Assembly (NCBI GenBank): GCA_051294375.1
Contig: CM119269.1
Span: forward strand, 18,588,471 to 18,652,470
Direction: 5' to 3'
Source: Paraspadella gotoi
Taxonomy: Eukaryota > Chaetognatha
Length of the DNA: 64,000 nt
Under the pieces are notes generated by a model, which searched no databases, was not told where the DNA came from, and saw only the letters and a program-made list of their open reading frames with translations. Positions 1 to 14,526 of the stretch are shown in pieces; positions within the stretch are counted from its first letter, which is position 1, and each line of letters begins with the position of its first letter. The position numbers and the translations under genes were made by a program.

Positions 1-1870
<1,870 letters not shown>

Positions 1871-2379
1871 CGCACCTGTAATACTGGCAAGTTTTATGAA
1901 ACAATTTTAGAAACTTAGTGTGCAAGGAGCGAGAGATTGGAGAAGGAGGAAGAGTTTTGAGAGATGAGATTATTTGCAGAGAGGTATTTCATAGGAAGAA
2001 AGAGTCGACGACTCGATATAGAAAAATCCGAGAGACATGAATAGTAGTTATAGATTTTTTTTTGGATTTTTGTCATTTTTATTTGAAAAAGGAGAAAAAG
2101 TATGAGAGATCAAAAGGAAAAGAAATCTTGTAATATTGAAGGAGAAAGAGAGGAGACAAAAAGAAAAAAAGGGAAAATACAGGAAAAATGAAAGCGAAAG
2201 GAAAAAAGAAAGGGAAAAAAAAAGGAGTAGAATAAACAACAAAAAAGAGCAGCCAAGAAAAAAGAAAAGAAAGAAAACAATGAAAAAAAAGAAAGACAGA
2301 TTGAAACGTAAAGAAAGAACAAGAAAACCCAAAAGGAAGGCAGGAAAGGCCGCAAGATTTAAAATAAGAATTGAAAAAA

Positions 2380-2434
<55 letters not shown>

Positions 2435-2455
2435 AAAAAGAAAAAAGAAAAAAAA

Positions 2456-2539
<84 letters not shown>

Positions 2540-3269
2540 AGAAAAAGAAAAGAAGAAGAAAGAGAAAATGGAAAAAGAAAAATAAAAAAACAAAGATGGA
2601 AGCAAAAGGAAAAAGAGAGGAAAGAGGAAAATGAAAGCAAAAAGAAAAAAGAAAGGGAGGAAGGGAAAAGAGTAAAGAAAATAAAAAGAGAGAAAGAAAC
2701 ATAAAGGAAAGAGAAAACAAAAAAGGAAGCGAAATAAATCGAAAGAAAGAAAAAAGAAAGAAAGAAAGAAAAGCAAAAATAAAAGAAAGAAAGAAAAGAA
2801 ATGGAGCGAGAGAAAGCAAAAAAAGAAGCAGAAAGAAAGAAAGAAAGACAAGAAAGAAAGAAAGAAAGAAATAAGAAAAAAGAAGAAAGAAAAGAGAGAT
2901 ATGGGAAGGGCCCGGAAGGAAGACATGTCGGTCTAGCGGGCATTTTCGTGAACCGGGAGATACACAGAGGGACAGAAATGGTTTCTCATAAAAAATTTCA
3001 CAATGTTGTTCGCACTCCTCGTGCTTATGTCCAGCGGTAGCCCGACGAGAAAATGTCTGTGGGCCCCGCCCACATTGGGCTATAGGAGGACAGTAAGAAA
3101 AAGAGAAGAGAGCAGAGATGACAGAGGAAGCGACGAGAGCGGCGGTGACGGGAGGAGGTTGAGGACATAAAGTGGCATCCACAGCCAGGATGAGTTCGAA
3201 GCACCGAAAGCCGGCAGAGGCGGTCGGCAGTCACGAGAGTAGATCATTCGATGGACTGGGGAGCGTCCG
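1871..3269. repeat. Poly-A and purine-rich low-complexity block
   Basis: About 2130-2900 is almost purely A and G on the + strand, with an uninterrupted A-rich core at about 2378-2537 broken only by single Gs. AAAG-type repeats flank it. The open frames on both strands (Lys/Glu-rich on +, Phe/Ser/Leu-rich on -) follow from composition. 2930-3269 is more complex sequence, but no gene was recognised in it. Confidence 0.7.
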
Positions 3270-4929
3270 CGGTCCGAAAATAGATGGCGGTCCGTCCAGA
3301 CTCTGATACGAGACACTTCGAGTACGAGACCGATTTCGCAAAAATCGAAACTGAATATTTTAGATGGAGAAAACTTGTTTGCCTCTCTCTGCCTCCTTCT
3401 CTCTCCGGTCACTCCTGCTCTACCTTTGTCGTTTTGGCCACTCCTCTCCCTTCTCCGTCTTCTTGCCAATCTCCTTGCACTCCGCCTTCCTTCCTTCTTT
3501 CCCTTCCTTCTTTCTTTCTTTCTTTCTTCGTTTCTTTCTTTCCTTTCTTTCTTCTTTCTTTCTTCTTTCTTTCTTTCTTTTCTTTCTTTCTTTCTTTCTT
3601 TATTTCTTTCTTCTTCTTACTTTCTTTCTTTATTCATAATATCTTGCAACTTTTCATCAAGAACAATTTTTTCAATCATCCCCTCTTTTCTTCCTTTCTT
3701 CCTTCTCCTACCTTCTCTCCCACCTCTTCCCTCTTCTCCTACACCTCTCTCTTTCTTCTTTCCCTACGTCCCTTCCTCCTTCCCTTTCCCTCCCTTCCCT
3801 TCCCCTCCCTTCCGCTTCCCTTAAATCGACGGTTAAACTTGAGTCGACGTGTTGTACGAAGAAATAGGAAGCGATCGCCTCCCCCTTATTTTAGGGCGGA
3901 GGGTTCTAAGGAAAAAAAAGGTTGGTGGCTGGCTGGGTGGAGTGGGAGATGGGGGGGTAGGGATGGGGTGGAACTTGGAACCATCGTTGGGAGGGAATAG
4001 AAGGACGAGGGGAGGAAGCGATTTGCGGCGGCAATTATCCCATTGAAGTTAGTTGAACGACGATGACGGCGAAAATTTGCATGAGAACAAGTTTGGTTTC
4101 GCTGATTTTTTTCTGCAGAGAGAGAGGGAGAGAGAGAGGGAGGGAAGCGGGAACGGAGGAAGAGAGGAAGAAAGGCTGGGAGAGTGGAGAGGAGAAAAAG
4201 GAAGAGCGGAGGATACGCCCGACGGGGGAGAGGAAAAGGGGAGGGAGTGAGGGAGAGAAGGAAGGAGAAAGGAAGAGAACCAGAGGAGGGAAGAGAGAAG
4301 AGAGAAACAGAGAGGAGATGAGAAGGAGGGAGAAGGAGACCGAGGATAGAACAGGGGAGGGGAGGAGAAGAGAGGGAGAGAGGAGAGGAAGAGAGAAGGG
4401 AGAGAGAAAAGGGCGGAGGAGAATTCTTTCGCAAGGATTCCAAAGTTTTATATTGTAGACTTTCCAAGGAACTTCTCGAGTTTTATGCCTCCAAACCGAG
4501 GTTGCTCCGTTCAGAACCCCTTCAGGTAAGTCACGGTCAATGGCAGCGCCGGCACTCGTACCTAGCTAGTGTACATAGTAGATTTTATGGTATATTGTTG
4601 ATCCAATTTTGGATCTACATCAATATATTCTGCCCACGGTCTAGAACTAGTTTACATACAGTGATTATTATTAAAAATTGCCTTCCTGTTGGTTTTCCGA
4701 TTTATTTGAGTTGAACAGGAGATGTAGAAACCGATCCTGAGACCAAGACGTCCCGGCGTTTAAGAATCTAAGTTCTAATACCGTGAGCTGAGGAAAATTC
4801 GACCGACAGAACAAGGTTATCGAGGGGCTCACGAGGCACTCTCTCTCTCTCGTCCTCGTCGCCTCTCCTCTTCTCTCTCTCTCTCCTCTTCTCTTCTCTC
4901 TACTCCCTCTCTCTCCCTTCTCGGTCTCG
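3270..4929 (+). repeat. Repeat copy A (direct, divergent)
   Basis: This is a direct copy of 5.1-6.37 kb. Shared landmarks in the same order are cgaaactgaatattttagat, a TTTC array, the phrase cttgcaacttttcatcaaga, a run of ccttcc, and ggcggcaattatcccattga. Copy A differs from copies B and C mostly by scattered small insertions, as expected of uncorrected long-read sequence. It ends at a 25-N gap. No gene. Confidence 0.75.
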
Positions 4930-4954
4930 NNNNNNNNNNNNNNNNNNNNNNNNN
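4930..4954. other. Assembly gap of 25 N
   Basis: Exactly 25 N. The same length recurs at 6371, 49090, 53042 and 54220, so it is a fixed placeholder rather than a measured gap. It sits between two direct copies of the same segment. Confidence 0.95.
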
Positions 4955-5342
4955 AGAGGCGTTGACGTGAGACTGAAACCAAAGAAGGCGCGCGTTGGAA
5001 TTGAGGTGGCGAAAAGGTGGCATTTACGATGTAGCGAGAAGCCTTGGCGCCGGCTTAGAAGCGGCGTTGGGATGGCACCAAGCAGAGTTAGCACCGAAGC
5101 GGAGATGGCGTCGGAGTCGAGATGGCGTCGAAATAAGAGGCGGCGTCACTCTTCGACCTTCGATCGAGATTTCGCAAAAATCGAAACTGAATATTTTAGA
5201 TGGAGAAAACTTGTTTGCCTCCTCTTGCTCCTTCTCTCTCCGGTCACTCCTGCTCTACCTTTGTCGTTTTGGCCACTCCTCTCCCTTCTCCGTCCTTGCC
5301 AATCTCCTTGCACTCCGCCTTCCTTCCTTCTTTCCTTCCTTC

Positions 5343-5421
<79 letters not shown>

Positions 5422-5980
5422 TATTTCTTTCTTTCTTTCTTTCTTTATTTCTTTCTTTTTTTCCTTCTTTCTTTCTTTATTTCATAATATCTTGCAACTT
5501 TTCATCAAGAACAATTTTTTTCAATCAATCCCCTCTTTTCTTCCTTTCTTCCTTCTCCTACCTTCTCTCCCACCTCTTCCCTCTTCTCCTACACCTCTCT
5601 CTTTCTTCTTTCCCTACGTCCCTTCCCTCCCTTCCCTTCCCTCCCTTCCCTTCCCTCCCTTCCCTTCCCTTAATCGAGTTAAGACTTCGTCACGTGTTGT
5701 AAATGAAAGGAAGTCGATTCGCCTCCCCCTTATTTAGGGCGAGGTGGTTCTAAGAGGAAAAAAGGTTGGTGGCTGGCTGGGTGGAGTGGGATGGGGGGTA
5801 GGGGATGGGTGGGAACTTGGAACCATCGTTGGGAGGGAATAGAAGGACGAGGGGGGAAGCGATTTGCGGCGGCAATTATCCCATTGAAGTTTGAACGACG
5901 ATGACGGCGAAAATTTGCATGAGAACAAGTTTGTTTCGCTGATTTTTTTCTGCAGAGAGAGAGAGAGAGAGAGAGAGACG

Positions 5981-6025
<45 letters not shown>

Positions 6026-6337
6026 GGAATTCTTCGCAATGATTCAAGTTTTATGATTTTAGACTTTCAAGCTTCTCAGTTTTTCTCAAAACACGTTTGC
6101 TCTTTCAACCCTCAGTAATCCGTCTTGCTAGATATGTACCTAGCTATGTACATATATATTAGATATGTACCAACTTACATAAAATATTCGCCATATAACT
6201 AGTTACATATCTATTTTAAATTGCCTTCTCGTCTGTTTTCGATTTTTGAGTGAATTGAGAGAGAAACGCCCTGAACCAAGGATCGTCCGCGTTTGCAAGA
6301 TGCTATAAGTAAATTAAACCTGATCGAAATAAATGGG

Positions 6338-6370
<33 letters not shown>
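4955..6370 (+). repeat. Repeat copy B (direct), left half of a palindrome
   Basis: This segment is the direct relative of copy A and the reverse complement of copy C (6396-7.87 kb). The palindrome is closest at its centre, where gatcgaaataaatgggcac appears before the gap and its reverse complement after it. It contains a long (TTTC)n array (about 5335-5475) and a GA array (about 5954-6020). No gene. Confidence 0.85.
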
Positions 6371-6395
6371 NNNNNNNNNNNNNNNNNNNNNNNNN
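6371..6395. other. 25-N gap at the palindrome centre
   Basis: The N run lies at the symmetry axis of a palindrome with arms of roughly 1.4 kb. The CT run on its left and GA run on its right are also mirror images. Confidence 0.95.
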
Positions 6396-6466
<71 letters not shown>

Positions 6467-6788
6467 AGAGAGTGCCCATTTATTTCGATCAGGTTTAATT
6501 TACTTATAGCATCTTGCAAACGCGGACGATCCTTGGTTCAGGGCGTTTCTCTCTCAATTCACTCAAAAATCGAAAACAGACGAGAAGGCAATTTAAAAAT
6601 AGATATGTAACTAGTTATATGGCGAATATTTTATGTAAGTTGGTACATATCTAATATATATGTACATAGCTAGGTACATATCTAGCAGACGGATTACTGA
6701 GGGTTGAAAGAGCAAACGTGTTTGGAAAAACTGAGAAGCTTTGAAAGTCTAAAATCATAAACTTGAATCATTTGCGAAGAACCTTTCT

Positions 6789-6833
<45 letters not shown>

Positions 6834-6856
6834 CTCTCTCTCTCTCTCTTTCTCTC

Positions 6857-6909
<53 letters not shown>

Positions 6910-7407
6910 CAGAAAAAAATCAGCGAAACCAAACTTGTTCTGCATGCAAATTTTCGCGTCATCGTCATTCAAACTTCAAATGGGATAATTGCCGCCGCAA
7001 ATCGCTTCCCCCTCGTCCTTCTATTCCCTCCCAACGATGGTCCAAGTTCCCACCAATCCCTACCCCCCATCCCACTCCACCAGCAGCCACCAACCTTTTC
7101 TTCTTTAGAACCACCTCGCCCTAAATAAGGGGGACGAATCGACTTCCTTTCATTTACAACACGTGACGAAGCTTAACTCGATTAGGGAAGGGAAGGAGGA
7201 GGGAAGGGAGGGAAGGAGGGAAGGAGGGAAGGGACGTAGGGAAAGAAGAAAGAGAGAGGTGTAGGAGAAGAGGGAGAGGTGGAGAGAAGGTAGAGAAGGA
7301 AGAAAGGAAGAAAAGAGGGGATGATTGAAAAAATTGTTCTTGATGAAAAGTTGCAAGATATTATAAAAGAAAGAAAGAAAAAAGAAAGAATTAAGAAAAA
7401 AAGAAAT

Positions 7408-7462
<55 letters not shown>

Positions 7463-7870
7463 AGAAAGAAAAAGGAGGAAAAAAAGGGAAAAGCGGAGTG
7501 CAAGGAGATTGGCAAGGACGGAGAAGGAGAGGAGTGGCCAAAACGACAAAGGTAGAGCAGGAGTGACCGGAGAGAGAAGGAGCAAGAGAGGCAAACAAGT
7601 TTTCTCGATCTAAAAATATTCAGTTTCGATTTTTGCGAAATCTCGATCGAAGGTCGAAAGAGTGACGCCGCCTCTTATTTCGACCCATCTCGACTCCGAC
7701 GCCATCTCCGCTTCGGTGCTACTCTGCTTGGTGCCATCCAACGCGCTTCTAAGCCGGCGCCAAAGGCTTCTCGCTACATCGTAAATGCACCTTTTTCGCC
7801 ACCTCAATTCCAACGCGCGCCTTCTTTGGTTTCAGTCTCACGTCAACGCCTCTTTCATCCGGACCCGACG
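6396..7870 (-). repeat. Repeat copy C (inverted)
   Basis: Reverse complement of copy B, including the inverted TTTC array (now AAAG, about 7365-7465), the CT array (about 6786-6907) and the segment near 7610-7640 matching 5165-5200 inverted. Differences from copy B are mostly one-base indels in homopolymers. No gene. Confidence 0.85.
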
Positions 7871-7882
7871 TTGATTCGCTCC

Positions 7883-7970
<88 letters not shown>

Positions 7971-7974
7971 ATTT

Positions 7975-8177
7975 CTCTTCGTCGATTCTCTAAAAAAAAA
8001 ATAATATTTTCGTACCATATTTCCCTTCCATCACGTAAATAATAAATTCGATGCTTCACCTCCAATCCTCTCTGAACTACCCGCCTCCCTTTACTCACTC
8101 AACTCCAATTTTCCTTCCCCTCGGTTCGCCTTGAGCTTGATTAAGTTTTTCTCTCTCACCGATGATCGAGTCAATAG

Positions 8178-8274
<97 letters not shown>

Positions 8275-9178
8275 CGACGATTTTTTTGCTTCGAATACAA
8301 AGAAGAAGCGATTATGAGGAGAGCGATCGAAGGAGTCATCACTCGGCACGCCGCTTTCCAGACCGAAAAAAATATTTTTAAATATTTTTATAATATTTCA
8401 TTATCTTTATTTTTTTTTCTTTTAGAAATTAAACATCTTACTATTTTAATCTCAATATATGAAAATTTTAAAAAGTTTTCGTTAGCTTGGTAATCTTAAT
8501 TCTTTAAATTGTTTTATTCCGACACCGATGTTCGCCGTGTAAAGTCATCGTGAACAGATCCCTCCAGTCACGTGACCCAGTGATGATGACGACGACGACT
8601 GACGATTCCAGCACAAAAGACAATCGTCGTAAAAGGGACCGCGAATTGCGGAGCTAATGGCAATCAATGGCAGGACGCGTGGCACAGAATTTACGGCGCA
8701 CGGCGAAGCGAATGGCAAAAATGGGAAAGGAAAGGAAGGGCGAACGGCTCGATGTCCAAATCAATGGCAGGGAGTTGATTCGAAAAGTTGCGCTAAATCT
8801 TTGCATATATTTTTCGTTACTCAAGTAGCGATAGATCTAGTTCCAACTCGGTTCAAAACTTCAGCGTTACTATAACAAAAACAGAAATATAATGCTCGAA
8901 TGTCACCAACTGTAACTGTGACTGAATAATCCAATAATCCAATCCAAAAAAAACCAAATCATAACTGTATTATATAAAAGAAAATCTAACTCTATCTCAG
9001 AACTTCCTTCGGCCTTCGAATACCATAAAACTCACGATTCGCGCTAATTCCCTCGGATTCATACATCATTATCAAATTTATTTTTTATGCTTCGTCGTCT
9101 TCGTCGTCTTTCCGCCGGAATATTTCTCTCGCCCCGGCATTTTGCCCGCTCTGGTTGCCAAAACGGGTCGACTCTTTG

Positions 9179-9272
<94 letters not shown>

Positions 9273-9566
9273 CCCCCCCCTACCGCTCATTTCATCGCCC
9301 GGGCGAGCAAAGAAAGAATTTCTATCGTCCCTCCCTCCCTCTTTCTTTTCCTCTTTGCATTTCTTCTGCCCGGGGTGGCAAACCAGAATTCTTTCCTCTC
9401 TTTCTTCCTCCTTTCCTCCCTCTCTCCTCCTCCCTCTCCTCTCTCCTCCTCTTCCTCCTCCTTCTTGGCCCGGGTGGCAAAGCCAGAATTCCATTTCCAT
9501 ATCATACATTCGATTTCGATTATCTCCTCCGCCTCGTCTCTCCGGACAATATCAGCCCGGGTCTCT

Positions 9567-9651
<85 letters not shown>

Positions 9652-9768
9652 ACATTGTAAAAACTGACGCAGTAGATTTTTTTTTTATTTCGCGTTTTAC
9701 TTTCTTGACCTTTTTTTCATGAGCATAAACTAAAAATAACTCGAAAAACAATGTTTCTTTCATTTTGA
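7975..9768 (-). repeat. Right arm of the large inverted repeat
   Basis: Reverse complement of 1-1870. It carries a GA array (about 8180-8272) where the left arm has a shorter CT array, two CT arrays (about 9181-9275 and 9560-9648), and the inverted tgccacccgggc motifs. The array lengths differ between arms while the complex sequence is close to identical. No gene. Confidence 0.85.
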
Positions 9769-9841
9769 GAGGATAAATAAAACCTTTTTTTCCTTTTTGT
9801 TATTGTCTTTTCAGCAATTGAATTATTGACGTTTGGTTTGC

Positions 9842-9932
9842 AGATGATGACGAAGGCGACGATGACGAGGGTCATAAGGAAGGCGATCGCGACCCAAACG
9901 AAGGGCTGTTCAGGATGCACCCTCGGGAAGAT
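9842..9932 (-). CDS. Exon-like segment, hydrophobic on - (strand uncertain)
   Basis: Read on the minus strand after an acceptor-like ggggccag, this encodes a likely membrane segment (FVWVAIAFLMTLVIVAFVII). The plus strand is also open over 9844-10081 after an acceptor-like tttggtttgcag and would encode an acidic stretch (DDDEGDDDEG) followed by a basic one. A GAC/GTC-rich composition makes both strands open, so the sequence does not decide. No family recognised. Confidence 0.25.
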
Positions 9933-10250
9933 CTGGCCCCCAAAAAAAGGGGGCAAAACGAAAAACGAAGCAAAGAGCGTTTAGTGATTTCGGCGTATCT
10001 GACGACAGATAAGAAAACTATAAAAAACACGAAAAAAAAAAAACGTGAGGCAGTTTCGTCTGAGGATTCCCCGATATAATATAGCAAAAGATGATTCGCC
10101 AATCGATATCGGTTCCATCGAAGTAATCATTCATTTTTCATTTCGTTTTTCTTTGTTCTTTCTTCTGCGAAGTTTGTAACGCCCACCGTCATTCTTCCTG
10201 CCTCCTCTGGCCAGCCTTACCCTTAATCCTAAACTTACCCACCCCTTACC

Positions 10251-10566
10251 TTACGAATTATCGTCTGATACGCCTTCTGGTTCTGGTTGACGTTGACGTC
10301 GTCTTCTCCCGGTTTCCACGCGGAATTCCGATCGCCGAATCGGAGGCGGAGATGGAATCGACCGACGCCGACGCGCACGAATAGACTTGAGGGGCGGCGC
10401 AGCCGGCGTCCATTCCGCGATGAAAGGGGCGATGGCGCCACCGGCGTCGCCTCGGGCGTGGCGAGAGACGACGAGTCCATCTTGCCGTGATGAGAGTCCT
10501 GGGCGTTTTGTTGCGATCCATCATTATATTCATCCATTATTATCATCATCATCATCATCATCATCG

Positions 10567-10597
<31 letters not shown>

Positions 10598-10774
10598 ATC
10601 ATCATCATCATCATCATCATTGTCAACAGCAACTACTAAAAACATCACCACTCACTTCGGCTCGACGACGTCTCGCTGTAGATGACGAAGGTGGTGGCCT
10701 CGGAGACGATCCGTCCACCGACGCTCACCCGACGCTCTCGCGAGGCTTTCGGGTTGGTCGCACCGCGTCGAAAC
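10251..10774 (-). CDS. Candidate two-exon 3' gene end, unrecognised
   Basis: Two minus-strand segments splice in phase. Exon 10774-10656 reads RVSVGGRIVSEATTFVIYSE before a good donor (A|GTGAGT, phase 1). Exon 10498-10251 follows an acceptor cgcccag, continues in the matching phase, is Arg/Pro-rich (RRSIPSPPIRRSEF) and ends at TAA. The intron is mainly an (ATC)n array. The first acceptor has no pyrimidine tract and other frames are also open, so this is tentative. No domain recognised. Confidence 0.3.
10535..10620. repeat. (ATC)n trinucleotide array
   Basis: Near-perfect atc repeat with two interruptions. It would lie in an intron of the candidate minus-strand gene. Runs of Met, Asp, His or Ser read from it are composition artefacts. 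Confidence 0.85.
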
Positions 10775-11524
10775 CTGATTGATTGACTGACTGATTGATT
10801 TGATTGACTGATTAATTATTTGTTTTGTTCGATGTTAGTCTGACCTCTCTTAACGAAGTGTAGAGATGTTTGAATGACCTTGATAACGGGATAGCATTCC
10901 TCTGTCACTCCTACTCCGCCTCCAGCCTCCGGCTCCGTCACGTCCCTTCCTCGATCGGAAGCGTCGCCTCACCTCGCGCCTCCCACCATCCGTCGATGAG
11001 GCTCTCGTCATCGTCGTCTTCGTCGTCGTCCCGTCTCTCTCTCTCTCTCTCTTTCACTTGTCGGATATTTGTTGTTTATCGTTAAAAGAAACAAAAAATA
11101 GGAGATAAAATATTTTCCAGATTTAATATTGTTTTTTTATACATTTTTCATTTATATAGATTCTATAGATACTAACCAAACGCCTGAATATTCGAGCAAA
11201 TTTTATCGATTGTAGATCGTGACATATTTGAATATATCCGTAAAGTTTCTATTTAAAAAAAGTGACGCAATAAAAATTTCCCAAGTTCCGCGATCAGAAC
11301 CAAAAAATCTCGTCGGACAAGAAAAGTCGAGGAAAACAAAAAACGTAACCCAATTTAAAAAAAAAAAAAATTAGGATTTTCAAAATCCACTAAAATCTGA
11401 AAGAAAATTATAAAAAAGTGAATTTGAACGATTTAGTTTTTAATACTAAAATAATACACGGCACATAATTGCTAAAAAAAAGCTACCACATATAAATCAA
11501 TCGAAAACTAAACGCTTTGGAAGA

Positions 11525-12055
11525 ATGAAGTTCCATTTTCCGTCTCCGGCGTTGATTTTCATTTGGTCGGCGTCGTTGTCGTCCGCGGCGAGATCGGGCG
11601 GCCGCAGCTGCTACTCCTGCAGCTGGTCGGGCGTGGACCATCCGTCCCGCGCATGCGCCGACGATGACGTCCGTGACGTCGCCACGCCCTTTGTCTCGAC
11701 GGTCGACTGCGGCGCGCAAAACTGCGAAACGAGAAGAGTGGAGAACGCCGACGGTTCCGTCCACAGCTTCCGCCGCGGCTGCAGCGTCGGGTCCGCCGGG
11801 GAGACGTCGTGCTTGAAGGACGCCCACTTCGAGACTTGCGTCGCCGTTTGCGATCGCGACGAGTGCAACTACGGCGACGCCAGATCGGGCGGTACCGCTG
11901 GACAGGGTGGAGGAGGATCCCCCGGGCATTACGGCTCTGGCGGAAATGGCGGCAACGGCGGCGCCGACTTTAAAATTTCGGCGTTGGAATTAGTTATCAC
12001 CCTTTTGATCGGTTTTTGTTTTTCCAATATTTGTCAATTGTCTATTGTAAAATAA
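11525..12055 (+). CDS. Ly6/uPAR-type secreted protein, probably GPI-anchored
   Basis: The product is a 176-residue Ly6/uPAR three-finger protein expected at the outer cell surface. It starts with a hydrophobic signal peptide (about residues 1-21). The mature part opens with CYSC (29-32), holds ten cysteines spaced as in invertebrate Ly6 proteins, and closes with the diagnostic C-x-x-x-ECN. A Gly/Ser-rich linker follows, then a C-terminal hydrophobic tail (LELVITLLIGFCFSN), the usual GPI-attachment signal. The ATG at 11525 is chosen because the signal peptide starts there. The gene appears intronless. TATAAAT at 11491-11497 is close enough to imply a very short leader, unless transcription starts upstream. 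The layout resembles quiver/sleepless-like Ly6 proteins, which modulate ion channels in insects, but that ligand or role cannot be read from sequence. Confidence 0.8.
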   Translation: MKFHFPSPALIFIWSASLSSAARSGGRSCYSCSWSGVDHPSRACADDDVRDVATPFVSTVDCGAQNCETRRVENADGSVHSFRRGCSVGSAGETSCLKDAHFETCVAVCDRDECNYGDARSGGTAGQGGGGSPGHYGSGGNGGNGGADFKISALELVITLLIGFCFSNICQLSIVK

Positions 12056-12078
12056 TCGAAATTATAACATAGTTGTTC

Positions 12079-12084
12079 ATTAAA
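12079..12084 (+). terminator. Possible polyadenylation signal of the Ly6 gene
   Basis: ATTAAA lies 24 bp after the stop codon. A canonical AATAAA also occurs at 12330-12335. Which is used is unknown. Confidence 0.4.
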
Positions 12085-12904
12085 AGTTAAAAACATTATA
12101 CAATTTCAACGTTAGTAAAGTCAAGTAAACTGGGAGCTAATTAACTAGACTGGGAGAGAGCTTTTCCGTCTCCGCGTCCGCCAAATCCCAATCATTCACT
12201 TTCACTTTCGATAAAGTTTTTATAATTTTCCAACGAATTCGATACCCGATGCCGATTTGTCCGTTAATTCACTTATTTATCGATTTTTTTCATTTTTTCA
12301 GGCCAAAAATCCTTCATCGCTCTTTTCGGAATAAAGTGTACGATACATGAAAACTAGTATTTTGGATTTAAAGAAAAGTAGCCGAAAAAGAATAGTGAAT
12401 ACCCTTCTTTTCACTCATTTTGTTTATAAAATTACGCACAATTCTCAACTAATAATTACACAAAAATTTAAACAATGGTATAACAATGGACTCTTTGTCT
12501 TGAAATAAAAAAAAAATACCTAAATCTAAACATATTTTACTCACTCACAATTCTCTTCGATCCCCGATTCCTTTCTTTCTCATCCCACTCGACTCTTATC
12601 CCACTCAACCCAATTTTCCAGCTTTTTTCGACTCGCAGCGTTTAATCCTCTCTCGACCCACCCTTTCCCCCCGAGCCCCGATCATCAGCGCCACCGCCCA
12701 ATTTTCATTCACTACACCAACCGCCTTTCTCCACCTCACCCTACCATTCGCCACCTTGCACTAACCACCTTCCCATCATTGGATCCCTTTCCACGCCACC
12801 GGGCCCACCAACTCCCTCACCCCGCCCGCCCCATCGCTTTGAATCCCTCGTCGACTGTTGTTTTCGCCTAAAATCAGATTTTCGATCCGAAGTCGAATCC
12901 GAAT

Positions 12905-12960
12905 CTTGTCGGCTTTGCCTCGATCTTGTCGGCTTCGCTTCGGTCTTGTCGGCTTTGACT
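12905..12960. repeat. 20-bp minisatellite, about three units
   Basis: Units begin at 12905, 12925 and 12945, each starting cttgtcggctt and differing at a few positions; the third is truncated. It is too short to be informative about function. Confidence 0.7.
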
Positions 12961-13424
12961 TTAAATCTTATGATGATATTGGCTTCATTAAGCCGATCGT
13001 CCTTTTGTCCGGCTTGTCGGCCATTAGTTTAAAAAAGTCGGTTTTCAATCGGGCAAGTTAGCTTATTTTTTTTTTCTTATTTTTTTATCGGTCGGCTTCG
13101 GATCGGCCGAAGCGCGTTTGTTCGGCTATGGCAGCTGCATGGCAGCTCGATCGACTGCTGTTCGTCGACGGCTGCGGCTGCCTCGTGTTTTTCGACAAAG
13201 CATTGCAGGATAGCAAAGCGTTGTCGACGTTTTCGTCATCTTCGTCGTAGACATCGTCGTCGTCATCATCGTCGCATCGATCCCACATCGATCGCGCCCT
13301 CCAACGTCCGACTTTCGACTCGACCTTAATTTTTTTTTTTTTTTTTTTTTTTTTTCATTCGACCTCTAACCCGATTTTTTTCATTGTGACCAGAAACAGC
13401 GAAAGATACGTCTGGATTTTGCAG

Positions 13425-13513
<89 letters not shown>

Positions 13514-14493
13514 GTAAAACCAGGTCTCAAATATCCCGTGGATACAGGAACCAGAATCACTGCCATTATCTTGATCAGAATACGCTTCCGCCAAAAACGA
13601 TCGCTTTCTCTCCAATGCTTCAAGAAATTGTTCCTTTGTCGATTATTCAAACTCTTATTTCTTTAAATTTAAAAAAAAAGGACAAAAACGGAGAAAAAAA
13701 ATCCCGCACCGCTTAATCGCGTATGACATGACATCTCATATTTCAGGTTTTCGTTTTTTCATGTTTTCTGTATTTCACGAGTTCATTACAGACGCTATGC
13801 AATACATTCATTGACGTCTTCATCATTTAAATCTCATCCTTCATTTCAAGTAACGCACTCTTCGAAGTTCGGAAGGCAATGATTTCTTCAATCTGCAATC
13901 TGTATTTGTCTTTGTCGTTTTATTCCTCGTCTTCGTCGTCATCGCCAGCGGCCCCCGGATTTGGATGTAGTCAAGAAAAAATCCAGAATCGGAATCTGGT
14001 CAAAATCAAAAAAATCTTTTAAGAATCCTCCCATCGCATAGAGGCAGAAGGCGCTTCAACCCGAGAAGGCAATCGACCGCTGAGGTTCTCGGGCGCAGGC
14101 AGGTCGAAAGGTCGTTCTCCGTACGATCAATTTAAAAAAAATTATTAAAATCCTTAAAAAAAATAATAATAAATATAAAATAAAATAAGAATACTCTTGG
14201 TTTTTAACTAAAAAAATACCAAATAAAAAAGAAAAAACAAAAAAAGAAACGAAAAACCAAAACGGACATTGCACTCAAGACAAAACAGTGAGCTGACAGT
14301 GAAATGAAACAGCAAAAAAGTCAGTTCGATCGTCGATCCTTGAAAAATTGCATCCGCCATTTTGTCGAAAACTTCGGGTGTCAATCTGTCAAAACTTACC
14401 GGTGTCAATTCATAAAAATAGAGTGAGATGTTTCGAAAGTTGTATGGGTCGATCTACGTCTCAACTATGCAACAGTTATAATTTAAATATAAC

Positions 14494-14526
14494 TTTTAAA
14501 AGATGCTTTGATAGCATCTTTTAAAA
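14494..14526. repeat. Short inverted repeat (14-nt arms, 5-nt loop)
   Basis: ttttaaaagatgct at 14494-14507 is followed after ttgat by its exact reverse complement. It lies in AT-rich intergenic DNA. Confidence 0.75.

Noticed and set aside
2048-3182. Phe/Ser/Leu-rich 292-367-codon minus frames
   Set aside because: They arise from the poly-A/AAAG strand composition; no splice sites, start context or domain.
10861-11085. Minus-strand SH3-like phrase ESLIDGWWEAR followed by a donor-like GTGAGG
   Set aside because: Preceded by an Asp run and a GA array with no acceptor; no other SH3 strand is present nearby, so the match is probably chance.
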